Source: Clostridium sp.
Lineage (GTDB): Bacteria > Bacillota_A > Clostridia > Lachnospirales > Lachnospiraceae
NCBI GenBank assembly: GCA_023666975.1
Contig: JAMPAW010000042.1
Location: 1 to 23,506 of the forward strand
Direction: 5' to 3'
DNA: 23,506 nt
Shown here: positions 8,321 to 14,210 of the stretch, piece after piece
Numbering within the stretch: the stretch's first letter is position 1
Layout: each line of letters begins with the position of its first letter
The notes under the pieces: model-generated
Told to the model about the DNA's origin: nothing
Database searches by the model: none
What the model saw: only the letters and a program-made list of their open reading frames with translations
Made by a program: the position numbers and the translations under genes

Positions 8321-8393
8321 GCTGGCGTGGCACAGTCGGTAGCGCACCTCATTGGTAGTGAGGAGGTCACGGGTTCGATTCCCGTCGCTAGCT
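8321..8393 (+). tRNA. tRNA-Thr (anticodon GGT)
   Basis: A 73-base cloverleaf is visible. The acceptor arms GCTGGCG and CGCTAGC pair over seven positions with one G:T. The anticodon stem CCTCA/TGAGG encloses the loop TTGGTAG, giving anticodon GGT for threonine. The T arm is ACGGG-TTCGATT-CCCGT. The 3' CCA is not encoded. No repeat of the tRNA 3' end was found elsewhere in the window, so it is not obviously an occupied integration site. Confidence 0.95.
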
Positions 8394-8421
8394 CGAAAGA
8401 ACAATGTCGTAAAATGGAAAA

Positions 8422-8465
8422 GGGCGGAAAAAACCAAGTAAAATAAGGGTTTTTCCGCCTTTTTG
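8422..8465 (+). terminator. Intrinsic terminator after tRNA-Thr
   Basis: The arm GGGCGGAAAAAACC (8422-8435) pairs with GGGTTTTTCCGCC (8447-8459) with one bulged A, followed by a run of T (8460-8464). It ends the tRNA transcript and isolates it from mazEF. Confidence 0.85.
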
Positions 8466-8475
8466 TATAAAGTCA

Positions 8476-8504
8476 TTGACAATGTATATACTATTGTATA
8501 TACT
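8476..8504 (+). promoter_or_regulatory. mazEF promoter with two tandem palindromic boxes
   Basis: TTGACA (8476-8481), 17 bp, TATACT (8499-8504). Two identical self-complementary boxes GTATATAC occur at 8484-8491 and 8496-8503, twelve bases apart, in the spacer and over the -10 hexamer. Toxin-antitoxin operons of this type are autorepressed by antitoxin and complex, so these boxes are the natural operator candidates. Confidence 0.75.
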
Positions 8505-8529
8505 GAATTGTAGGAAAGGAGATGATTTT

Positions 8530-8775
8530 ATGCAGGCAACAATTCAGAAATGGGGGAATTCACAAGGGATAAGAATACCAAAAGCATTTCTGGAAGCATT
8601 GGGAATGATGGAAAACGATCTGGTGGAACTTAACAGGGTTGATGACAATATTGTGATTACGAAAGTGAAAAAGGAAAAAGAAATTACTTTAGAAGATATA
8701 TTCAAAGACTATGATGGAGAATGTATCACTGAGGAATTTGATTGGGGTTCGCCTGTTGGAAAGGAAGTGTGGTAA
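8530..8775 (+). CDS. mazE: Antitoxin MazE (AbrB-like)
   Basis: This 81-residue protein is the labile antitoxin that binds and blocks MazF and represses its own promoter. Residues 2-46 are an AbrB/MazE swapped-hairpin DNA-binding domain with the diagnostic KWGNSQGIRIPK; the acidic C-terminus ends EFDWGSPVGKEVW, typical of the segment that occupies the toxin groove. The start is the ATG at 8530, after AGGAAAGGAG; an upstream ATG at 8476 lies inside the promoter. The stop TAA overlaps the mazF ATG by one base, so translation is coupled. Confidence 0.92.
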   Translation: MQATIQKWGNSQGIRIPKAFLEALGMMENDLVELNRVDDNIVITKVKKEKEITLEDIFKDYDGECITEEFDWGSPVGKEVW

Positions 8776-9101
8776 TGTACAATCCGAAGCGAGGTGATAT
8801 AGTATTTTTAGATTTTAGCCCACAATCTGGACATGAGCAAGCAGGAAGAAGACCAGGTGTAATTATCAGTAATGAGCAGTTTTTTATAAGAACTAAATTT
8901 GCGGTGGTGTGCCCAATCACAAATACAAGTAATAAATTTCCACTGCATATTCCATTAGACAATAGAACAAAAACAACAGGTGTAATATTGACAGAACATA
9001 TGAAGTGTTTGGATGTTATCAGTAGACATGTTCAGTTTGTTGAAAAAATGCCAGAAGATTTATTGGATAAGACATTGGCATATGTAAAAGCATTTTTCTA
9101 A
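8775..9101 (+). CDS. mazF: mRNA interferase toxin MazF
   Basis: This 108-residue protein is a PemK/MazF-family endoribonuclease that cuts single-stranded mRNA at short sequences and arrests growth. The family signatures are PKRGDIVFLDFSPQSGHEQAGRRPGVIIS, with the conserved Arg pair in GRRP, then VCPITNTSNKFPLHIPLD and the C-terminal ILTEHMKCLDV, which holds the second conserved region. Start ATG is in the TAATG overlap with mazE. Its stop codon overlaps by four bases the stop of a converging gene on the other strand. The gene appears more AT-rich than the surrounding housekeeping genes, consistent with acquisition. The cleavage sequence cannot be predicted. Confidence 0.93.
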   Translation: MYNPKRGDIVFLDFSPQSGHEQAGRRPGVIISNEQFFIRTKFAVVCPITNTSNKFPLHIPLDNRTKTTGVILTEHMKCLDVISRHVQFVEKMPEDLLDKTLAYVKAFF

Positions 9102-9826
9102 TAGCAAACCTTACATGCCCTCGGCTTTGGGCAATCCGATACAGAACCACTGTATATTGTGCGTGAACGGCTCAAGGTTGGGCAATTTCTCGTTTTGTGG
9201 TATACAGACCCATTTGGAGTCCAATATACGGTTCCGCCGGCTGTGCTGTGATTCGAGGTTGTTTTCTTTTTGGCAGATACGGTTATTTTGCATGTTGCCT
9301 TCTTGCCGGACGCCAGTATAACAGAAATCTTTGCGGTACCGCAGCTTTTAGCTTTGATTTTACCGCTTTTTGATACTGTGGCCACTTTCTTATTGCTTGA
9401 TTGGCACTTTTTAATCGAGTCTCCTTTGGCATACTTTACTTTTAAGGTGTAAGTCTTGGATTCCTGTATTTTAATCGTCTTTTTAGAAAGTTTAATATAT
9501 GGTTTCAGCTGAGGAATTATCTCTGTCTGCGTTTCATCACAAACAAAGCATTCGTGCTCTCTTAGACCGGTTTCGGAGATGGTTGCCGCTTCTGTTACAT
9601 ACCAGTCGTCCCATTCATGTTCACCGGTAGCGGGGATATCGGCATATTCCTTTTCATCACAGTTCGAGCAATATCGTTCCTGTTTTCCGGGTTCGCCACA
9701 GGTGGGTTCAATATAGGTTTCCCAAGAACTCCAAATGTGATTACAAGTACTTTCTGCAAATACCTGTGGTGGAAAACAAGACAATGCTAAAGTAATAATT
9801 AGAAAATGAAAAATACCTTTCTTCAT
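9098..9826 (-). CDS. Secreted Cys/Trp-repeat protein with Big2-like domain and Cys-rich C-terminal module
   Basis: Residues 1-24 form a signal peptide ending in VFA. Residues 28-105 contain two copies of a module of the form H-x-W-x2-W ... T ... G ... C-x2-C ... IP ... G (for example CNHIWSSWETY and EHEWDDWYV). Residues about 108-184 resemble a bacterial Ig-like group 2 domain, with KLSKKTIKIQESKTYTL and KKVATVSKSGKIKAKSCGTAKI. The last 45 residues hold VYWTPNGSVYHKTRNCPTL and ACKVCY, a Cys/His module like those found attached to secreted clostridial nucleases and other exported proteins. The protein is probably extracellular; its function is unknown. The start follows GGGAGG with seven bases spacing and there is a consensus promoter upstream. 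It converges on mazF. Confidence 0.8.
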   Translation of the reverse strand: MKKGIFHFLIITLALSCFPPQVFAESTCNHIWSSWETYIEPTCGEPGKQERYCSNCDEKEYADIPATGEHEWDDWYVTEAATISETGLREHECFVCDETQTEIIPQLKPYIKLSKKTIKIQESKTYTLKVKYAKGDSIKKCQSSNKKVATVSKSGKIKAKSCGTAKISVILASGKKATCKITVSAKKKTTSNHSTAGGTVYWTPNGSVYHKTRNCPTLSRSRTIYSGSVSDCPKPRACKVCY

Positions 9827-9857
9827 TTTGTGTCCTCCCGATCGTTTTCTTTGTTAA

Positions 9858-9886
9858 ATTATACGATAAACTTCTACATTAGTCAA
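9858..9886 (-). promoter_or_regulatory. Promoter of the secreted protein gene
   Basis: On the minus strand TTGACT (9886-9881) and a perfect TATAAT (9863-9858) are separated by 17 bp, starting about 25 bases before the ribosome site of the gene at 9826. It lies just after the stop of the upstream small gene, so the two can be expressed independently. Confidence 0.85.
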
Positions 9887-9891
9887 GATGC

Positions 9892-10062
9892 CTATGATAT
9901 TTCCGCATCTTTACATTGTTTTCCGTCTGGATAGCCGTTTCCTTGTAAGTCCGTAGTCTCGGATAGAGGAGAGTTTTTGGCTTTTCCTTTATCCGGACGC
10001 TCGCTTTCCCACACACCCTTAGGCATGGTCTCTACAGGTTTCTTTTTATCTGTCAATTTCAT
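9892..10062 (-). CDS. Small hydrophilic protein of 56 residues
   Basis: The minus strand has GGAGG followed after ten bases by ATG (10062-10060) and 56 codons to TAG at 9894-9892. The product begins MKLTDKKKPVETMPKGVW and has one Cys, one Trp, many Lys, Asp, Glu and Pro, and no hydrophobic segment, so it is soluble and probably poorly folded. I do not recognise a family. Codon usage resembles the neighbours and a strong ribosome site supports expression. It precedes the secreted protein gene on the same strand. It is below the usual length cut-off and is easily missed. Confidence 0.6.
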   Translation of the reverse strand: MKLTDKKKPVETMPKGVWESERPDKGKAKNSPLSETTDLQGNGYPDGKQCKDAEIS

Positions 10063-10156
10063 AAAATTTATACCTCCATGTTTTCAATATATGTTAAAAA
10101 TAGTATGTCGATTTTTTCGGGAAATATGAATTTTTAATGACAATTTTTTCAATGAT

Positions 10157-10185
10157 TTGATTATTCTTATTTTTTGTTGTATGAT
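10157..10185 (+). promoter_or_regulatory. Promoter of the membrane protein-sigH operon
   Basis: TTGATT (10157-10162) and TATGAT (10180-10185) are separated by 17 bp. The start would be near 10192, giving a leader of about 150 bases that includes the inverted-repeat element. This SigA-type match is good but not perfect. Confidence 0.65.
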
Positions 10186-10204
10186 GAAGAAGAGTAAGCT
10201 GGTA

Positions 10205-10286
10205 ATGGTAATTAGTCATGCGCAAAACTCTGTTTTCTCAACTGACCGTTGTACAATAGTGAGTTTTGCGCATGACTAAATGGTAA
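10205..10286. repeat. MITE-like element: 68 bp with 19-bp perfect inverted repeats and 7-bp flanking duplication
   Basis: The left arm TTAGTCATGCGCAAAACTC (10212-10230) and its exact reverse complement (10261-10279) enclose 30 bases. The outer ends abut identical direct repeats ATGGTAA (10205-10211 and 10280-10286), which extend to eight bases if one shared A is counted. Exact terminal repeats plus a flanking duplication are the signature of a transposed miniature element. It encodes nothing and has no T-run, so it is not a terminator. It sits about 20 bases after the predicted transcription start of the sigH operon, where its RNA would fold into a 19-bp hairpin. No second copy is visible in the window and no family can be named. 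Confidence 0.75.
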
Positions 10287-10315
10287 CACGTGTGGAGGTA
10301 GCACAGGAAGGAAGA

Positions 10316-10332
10316 ACTGCCCGTTTGGCAGT
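10316..10332 (+). promoter_or_regulatory. Hairpin between a strong Shine-Dalgarno and the start codon
   Basis: ACTGCC (10316-10321) pairs perfectly with GGCAGT (10327-10332) around CGTTT. It follows GGAAGGAAG (10307-10315) directly and precedes the ATG at 10344 by 11 bases. Without folding, the purine-rich site is too far (about 28 bases) from the start; folding would bring it to about 11. The only nearer site is a weak GAGA. Confidence 0.45.
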
Positions 10333-10343
10333 AACGAGATATT

Positions 10344-10958
10344 ATGGACAAGAATTCAAATAACACGGAAGAATTTGATATTATTGATTTTGATTTAAAT
10401 GAATTTGACGAGGAGTTTGAGAAAGAGGAAGAAAAACGCAAATTAAAAGAGCAAAAGAAGATTGCGGCCGCAAGGTCCAGAGCGGAGCGCGTCGGGCAGC
10501 AGGCAGGGCGGAACCGGCAGGATAATCGGATTATGCCTAACCGTGATATGCTGAAGACAATTTTGTTGATATTGACGGTTATTGTGATTGCGTGTCTGTT
10601 TCTGGGTGTGATTACGTTTATTGTAAATAACGCAGGCGGAGGAAACTCCTCGCAAAAAAAGAACCGGAACCGGGTGAGTACGGAGGAGGCCGCTACCGAC
10701 GGGCGTTTTTCCGGTTCGGATACGGATAAAGCCACAGAAGCCGGAGATGAGCAAAAGCAGAGAAATGAGGAAAAACAGAAACTGGAAGACAGTATTGATG
10801 AAATCACCAACAAGGTGCGAGATGATGTGAATACACAGCCGACGACGCAGGAGAGGACGACCACAGAGAATACAACAGAGGCGACGACGGAGGCAGTGAC
10901 AGAGGTACAGGAAGAAGTTCCGACAGAGAGTGATGTATACGCTCAGCCGGAAGAATAG
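10344..10958 (+). CDS. Single-pass membrane protein encoded upstream of sigH
   Basis: The 204-residue product has an acidic N-terminus (residues 8-30), a basic helical part (31-67, rich in Lys, Arg and Gln), one membrane segment (about 72-94) and an outer part that is low in complexity. The outer part has a charged helix (about 132-162) and a Thr/Glu-rich tail with TTEATTEAVTE. With no signal-peptidase site, an N-in, C-out topology is likely. I do not recognise a family. The stop is 15 bases before sigH, so the two form an operon, which suggests but does not show a membrane-anchored role connected with SigH. An in-frame stop at 10332 rules out a longer start. Confidence 0.75.
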   Translation: MDKNSNNTEEFDIIDFDLNEFDEEFEKEEEKRKLKEQKKIAAARSRAERVGQQAGRNRQDNRIMPNRDMLKTILLILTVIVIACLFLGVITFIVNNAGGGNSSQKKNRNRVSTEEAATDGRFSGSDTDKATEAGDEQKQRNEEKQKLEDSIDEITNKVRDDVNTQPTTQERTTTENTTEATTEAVTEVQEEVPTESDVYAQPEE

Positions 10959-10973
10959 AAAACGGAGAGTCTA

Positions 10974-11573
10974 ATGGATTACAGACAGTGCAGCGATGAG
11001 GAAATCATTGCGTTGATTCGACAGGGCAATGAGGAGGCAATTGAATATCTTTTGAAAAAATATTCCCCATTGGTCAAAAAATCAATCCGTACCCTGTATC
11101 TGATTGGCGCAGATACGGAAGATTTATCCCAGGAGGGAATGATTGGGCTGTTTAAGGCAATCCAGAACTATCAGGGAGATAACTCTGCTTCTTTTTATAC
11201 CTTTGCAAAGATTTGTATTGACCGGCAGATTTATACGGCGATTAAGGCGTCCAATCGCAAAAAGCATTCCCCGCTCAATTCGTATATATCCTTTTATAGC
11301 AGAATGAATGAGGAAGAGGCTGAACTGATTGAGAATCTGGAGGCGGGAAATGAGTCTAATCCGGAGCATGTCGTGCTGGACCGTGAAAACACCATGCATA
11401 TTGAAGGACTGCTGCAGGAGCATCTTAGCAAAATGGAAAAAGAGGTGCTTTCTCTGTATTTGGAGGGAAGAGCATATGCGGATATAGCGCAGACGCTTGG
11501 AAAACCGATAAAATCAGTTGACAATGCTGTGCAGAGGATTCGGGATAAAGTGAAAAGATTGTATGTGAGGTAA
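10974..11573 (+). CDS. sigH: RNA polymerase sigma factor SigH (Spo0H type)
   Basis: SigH is the sigma-70-class factor of stationary phase and sporulation onset. The 199 residues include region 2 (about 17-90), with the -10-recognising LIGADTEDLSQEGMIGLFKAI and SFYTFAKICIDRQIYTAIKASNRKKHSPLNSY, very like Bacillus SigH, and region 4 (about 145-195), with the helix-turn-helix EGRAYADIAQTLGKPIKSVDNAVQRIR. The ATG follows GGAGAG. Location downstream of rlmB agrees with the Bacillus order, where sigH follows yacP. Other Clostridia SigH are similar in length. The main uncertainty is whether it serves sporulation in this organism. Confidence 0.88.
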   Translation: MDYRQCSDEEIIALIRQGNEEAIEYLLKKYSPLVKKSIRTLYLIGADTEDLSQEGMIGLFKAIQNYQGDNSASFYTFAKICIDRQIYTAIKASNRKKHSPLNSYISFYSRMNEEEAELIENLEAGNESNPEHVVLDRENTMHIEGLLQEHLSKMEKEVLSLYLEGRAYADIAQTLGKPIKSVDNAVQRIRDKVKRLYVR

Positions 11574-11624
11574 CCGGAATATATCGAAGAGCGTTTTTAT
11601 ACATGAACAAAATGATGGCTTTCA

Positions 11625-11653
11625 TTGACGTAAATTGCTAAATATGTTAAAGT
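11625..11653 (+). promoter_or_regulatory. Promoter of glnS
   Basis: TTGACG (11625-11630), 17 bp, TAAAGT (11648-11653). The start would be near 11660, giving a leader of about 43 bases; no T-box is present. Confidence 0.7.
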
Positions 11654-11702
11654 AGTTAAGACAGCAAATATTTTAGGACGAGACGTAAAAGGAGTCAGCA
11701 TA

Positions 11703-13367
11703 ATGGAAAGCGAAACAGTATCTAAGAATTTTATCGAACAGATTATTGATAAAGACATAGAAGAGGGGAAATATAACAAAATTGTCACCCGGTTTCCACC
11801 GGAACCTAACGGTTATTTACATATTGGACATGCAAAGTCCATTCTTTTAAATTCTGGTCTGGCAAAGGAGTATAACGGAAAGTTTAATCTTCGCTTTGAC
11901 GATACCAATCCGATGAAGGAAAAATCTGAGTATGTACAATCGATATTAGATGATGTAAAATGGTTAGGAGCAGACTTTGGAGATAAGGTTTATTATGCAT
12001 CGGATTATTTTGACGCAATGTATGAAGGTGCGGTTAAGCTGATTAAAAAAGGCAAAGCGTTTGTCTGCGACCTGACGGCTGAAGAAATCCGTGAGTATCG
12101 CGGAACGCTGAAGGAGCCGGGGAAGGAAAGCCCTTACCGCAACCGCAGTGTTGAGGAGAATCTGGATTTATTTGAAAGAATGAAAAACGGTGAATTCCCG
12201 GACGGTACAAAGGTTTTGCGGGCCAAAATTGATATGGCTTCGCCGAATATCAATATGCGTGACCCGGTCATTTACCGTATTGCCAGAATAACACATCATA
12301 ACACCGGAGATAAATGGTGCATTTATCCGATGTATGATTTTGCGCATCCGATAGAGGACGCTGTAGAGGGAGTGACACATTCCATTTGCACGTTGGAATT
12401 TGAGGATCACAGGCCTTTGTATGACTGGGTGGTCAGGGAATTGGAATTTGAATTTCCACCTAAACAGATTGAATTTGCAAAGCTGTATCTGCAAAATGTC
12501 ATTACCGGTAAGCGGTATATCAAGAAATTGGTTGAGGACGGAGTAGTGGACGGCTGGGACGACCCAAGGCTGGTTTCCATTAGTGCACTCCGGCGGAGAG
12601 GGGTAACGCAGGAAGCGATACAGATGTTTATGCAGCTGTCAGGCGTTTCTAAGGCGAATTCCGTTTCGGATATGGCTATGCTGGAATATTGTATCCGGGA
12701 AGACTTGAGAATGAAAGCCAAACGTATGATGGCAGTTCTCGATCCGGTTAAGCTGGTGATTGACAATTATCCGGAAGGTGAATCAGAACTTTTGGAAGTA
12801 GAGAACAATCAGGAGAATGAGGCACTGGGAGTACGGCAGGTATCTTTTGGCAGAGAATTGTATATTGAGCGGGAGGATTTTATGGAAGAACCTCCAAAGA
12901 AATATTTTCGTCTGTTTCCCGGTAATGAGGTGAGATTGAAAAATGCGTATTTTGTTACCTGTACAGACTTTGTAAAAGATGAAAACGGACGAGTTGTCGA
13001 GGTACATTGTACTTATGACCCGGCGACAAGATCGGGTTCCGGTTTTGAGGGGCGCAAGGTGAAAGGGACTATTCACTGGGTGGATGCTGCTACTGCGGTA
13101 GACTCAACGGTCAGATTGTATGAGAATCTGATTCAGGACGGTGACGAGGAATTAAAAGAGGATTATTCTAATCTGAACCCCAATTCTTTAGTGGAGATGA
13201 AGAACTGCAAGCTGGAGGCTGCATTTGCGGGAACAGGCAAGGGGATACATTTTCAGTTTTTAAGAAATGGATTTTTCTGCACGGATATAAAGGATTCCAC
13301 GGAGGACAAGCTGGTGTTTAACCGGGTTGTATCACTGAAGAGTTCATATCGTCCGAAGAAGGATTAG
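11703..13367 (+). CDS. glnS: Glutaminyl-tRNA synthetase
   Basis: This 554-residue class I synthetase charges tRNA-Gln directly. HIGH is exact at 40-43 ([15 protein letters not shown]), FDDTNP follows, and the C-terminal anticodon beta-barrels include [11 protein letters not shown] and KVKGTIHW. The second signature, MSKR in most GlnRS, reads TGKR (268-271; [12 protein letters not shown]), and the usual WDDPRMPT reads WDDPRLVS. Length and the rest are normal, so a working but divergent enzyme is likely. Most Firmicutes make Gln-tRNA by the GatCAB route and lack GlnRS; its presence fits Lachnospiraceae and relatives. The start follows AAAGGAG. A GluRS is less likely because of the RRRG and barrel sequences. 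Confidence 0.92.
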   Translation: MESETVSKNFIEQIIDKDIEEGKYNKIVTRFPPEPNGYLHIGHAKSILLNSGLAKEYNGKFNLRFDDTNPMKEKSEYVQSILDDVKWLGADFGDKVYYASDYFDAMYEGAVKLIKKGKAFVCDLTAEEIREYRGTLKEPGKESPYRNRSVEENLDLFERMKNGEFPDGTKVLRAKIDMASPNINMRDPVIYRIARITHHNTGDKWCIYPMYDFAHPIEDAVEGVTHSICTLEFEDHRPLYDWVVRELEFEFPPKQIEFAKLYLQNVITGKRYIKKLVEDGVVDGWDDPRLVSISALRRRGVTQEAIQMFMQLSGVSKANSVSDMAMLEYCIREDLRMKAKRMMAVLDPVKLVIDNYPEGESELLEVENNQENEALGVRQVSFGRELYIEREDFMEEPPKKYFRLFPGNEVRLKNAYFVTCTDFVKDENGRVVEVHCTYDPATRSGSGFEGRKVKGTIHWVDAATAVDSTVRLYENLIQDGDEELKEDYSNLNPNSLVEMKNCKLEAAFAGTGKGIHFQFLRNGFFCTDIKDSTEDKLVFNRVVSLKSSYRPKKD

Positions 13368-13400
13368 ACAGCTGGTGTAAGGCAATGGAGGGGAGATTTT

Positions 13401-14168
13401 ATGGATAATTTGCAAGAAGAGGATATTGTATTTCAAAAGACATATGACTGTCCTGTCTGCTATAAGGAATTTAAGACATTAGCAGTGCGTGCGGGTAAAA
13501 TATACAGCAGGGATATGGCTGAAGATTTGCGGCCGATATACAAGGGGATTGACCCGTTGAAGTATGAGGCAATTGTCTGTCCGCATTGCGGATATGCAGC
13601 ACTGTCGAGATATTTTGACCAGTTGATGCCAATGCAGATAAAATATCTGCGGGAGTCGGTGCAGTCAAAGTGCAAGGGACTTCAGTATAGTGAGGACAAG
13701 TATTCCTATGATGAGGCGGTTCGGCGCTATAAAATGGTGATTATTTCTGATGAAGCAGAAAATGCAAAGAACAGCCGGAGGGCGTACACCTATTTAAAAT
13801 TGGGGTGGCTTTTGCGGAGCTGGCTGGAACATGAAGGCGAGACACTTTCGGAAAAGCGAAAGGAACAGTGTCAACAGGAGGAGCTTGAGAACATAGAAAA
13901 TGCTTATCACAGATATATGCTGGCATTTTCGTCTGAGACATTTCCGATGAGCGGAATGGACGAATTGACGATGACGGTTTTAGTTGCTGAACTGGCATAT
14001 AGAATTGGAAAGTATGATGAGTCACTGCGGACACTTTCCAAAGTGTTTGAGAATAAAAGCGCACCGCGGAGAGTGAAGGATAAAGCGTATTATCTGAAGG
14101 AGAGGATACGTTCGCGGCAGAAGGAACAGAAGGAAAAGGAAGAAGCAGAGCAGAACACAGAAGATTGA
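13401..14168 (+). CDS. DUF2225 family protein with two zinc-ribbon-like CxxC pairs
   Basis: The 255-residue product matches the uncharacterised DUF2225 family by its N-terminal FQKTYDCPVCYKEFKTLAVRAGK and by ICPHCGY-type sequence VCPHCGYAALSRYF. Cys17/Cys20 and Cys60/Cys63 could bind zinc. The rest is helical with TPR-like stretches (about 80-230), including LKLGWLLRSWLEHEGE and LVAELAYRIGKYDESLRTLSKVF, and ends in a charged coiled tail. It follows glnS by 33 bases with a GGAGGGGAG ribosome site. Function unknown; cytosolic. Confidence 0.85.
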   Translation: MDNLQEEDIVFQKTYDCPVCYKEFKTLAVRAGKIYSRDMAEDLRPIYKGIDPLKYEAIVCPHCGYAALSRYFDQLMPMQIKYLRESVQSKCKGLQYSEDKYSYDEAVRRYKMVIISDEAENAKNSRRAYTYLKLGWLLRSWLEHEGETLSEKRKEQCQQEELENIENAYHRYMLAFSSETFPMSGMDELTMTVLVAELAYRIGKYDESLRTLSKVFENKSAPRRVKDKAYYLKERIRSRQKEQKEKEEAEQNTED

Positions 14169-14210
14169 CAAAAGGAATAATGAAAAAACTGGCTAGGGGT
14201 GTTACGATTG

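Larger units (their letters stand above)
9827..10343. other. Divergent intergenic stretch with small gene, promoters and a MITE-like element
   Basis: This 517-base stretch holds the minus-strand promoter of the secreted protein, the 56-codon gene, an AT-rich divergent region (10080-10156), a plus-strand promoter (10157-10185), the inverted-repeat element (10212-10279) and the long leader of the membrane-protein/sigH transcript. No other gene is seen. A 27-codon frame (10280-10363) beginning inside the right direct repeat lacks a ribosome site. Confidence 0.6.

Noticed and set aside
8321..8393. tRNA-Thr as an attachment site for an integrative element.
   Set aside because: No repeat of its 3' end and no integrase gene were found in the window.
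10212..10279. The perfect palindrome as an intrinsic terminator or an invertible promoter.
   Set aside because: No T-run follows either arm and the 30-bp centre holds no good -35/-10 pair; invertible segments are usually longer. The flanking duplication favours an inserted element.
10238..10864. Long minus-strand frame opposite the membrane protein gene.
   Set aside because: It mirrors a plus-strand gene with promoter and sigH linkage, and its Ser/Cys/Phe-rich composition is that of an antisense shadow.
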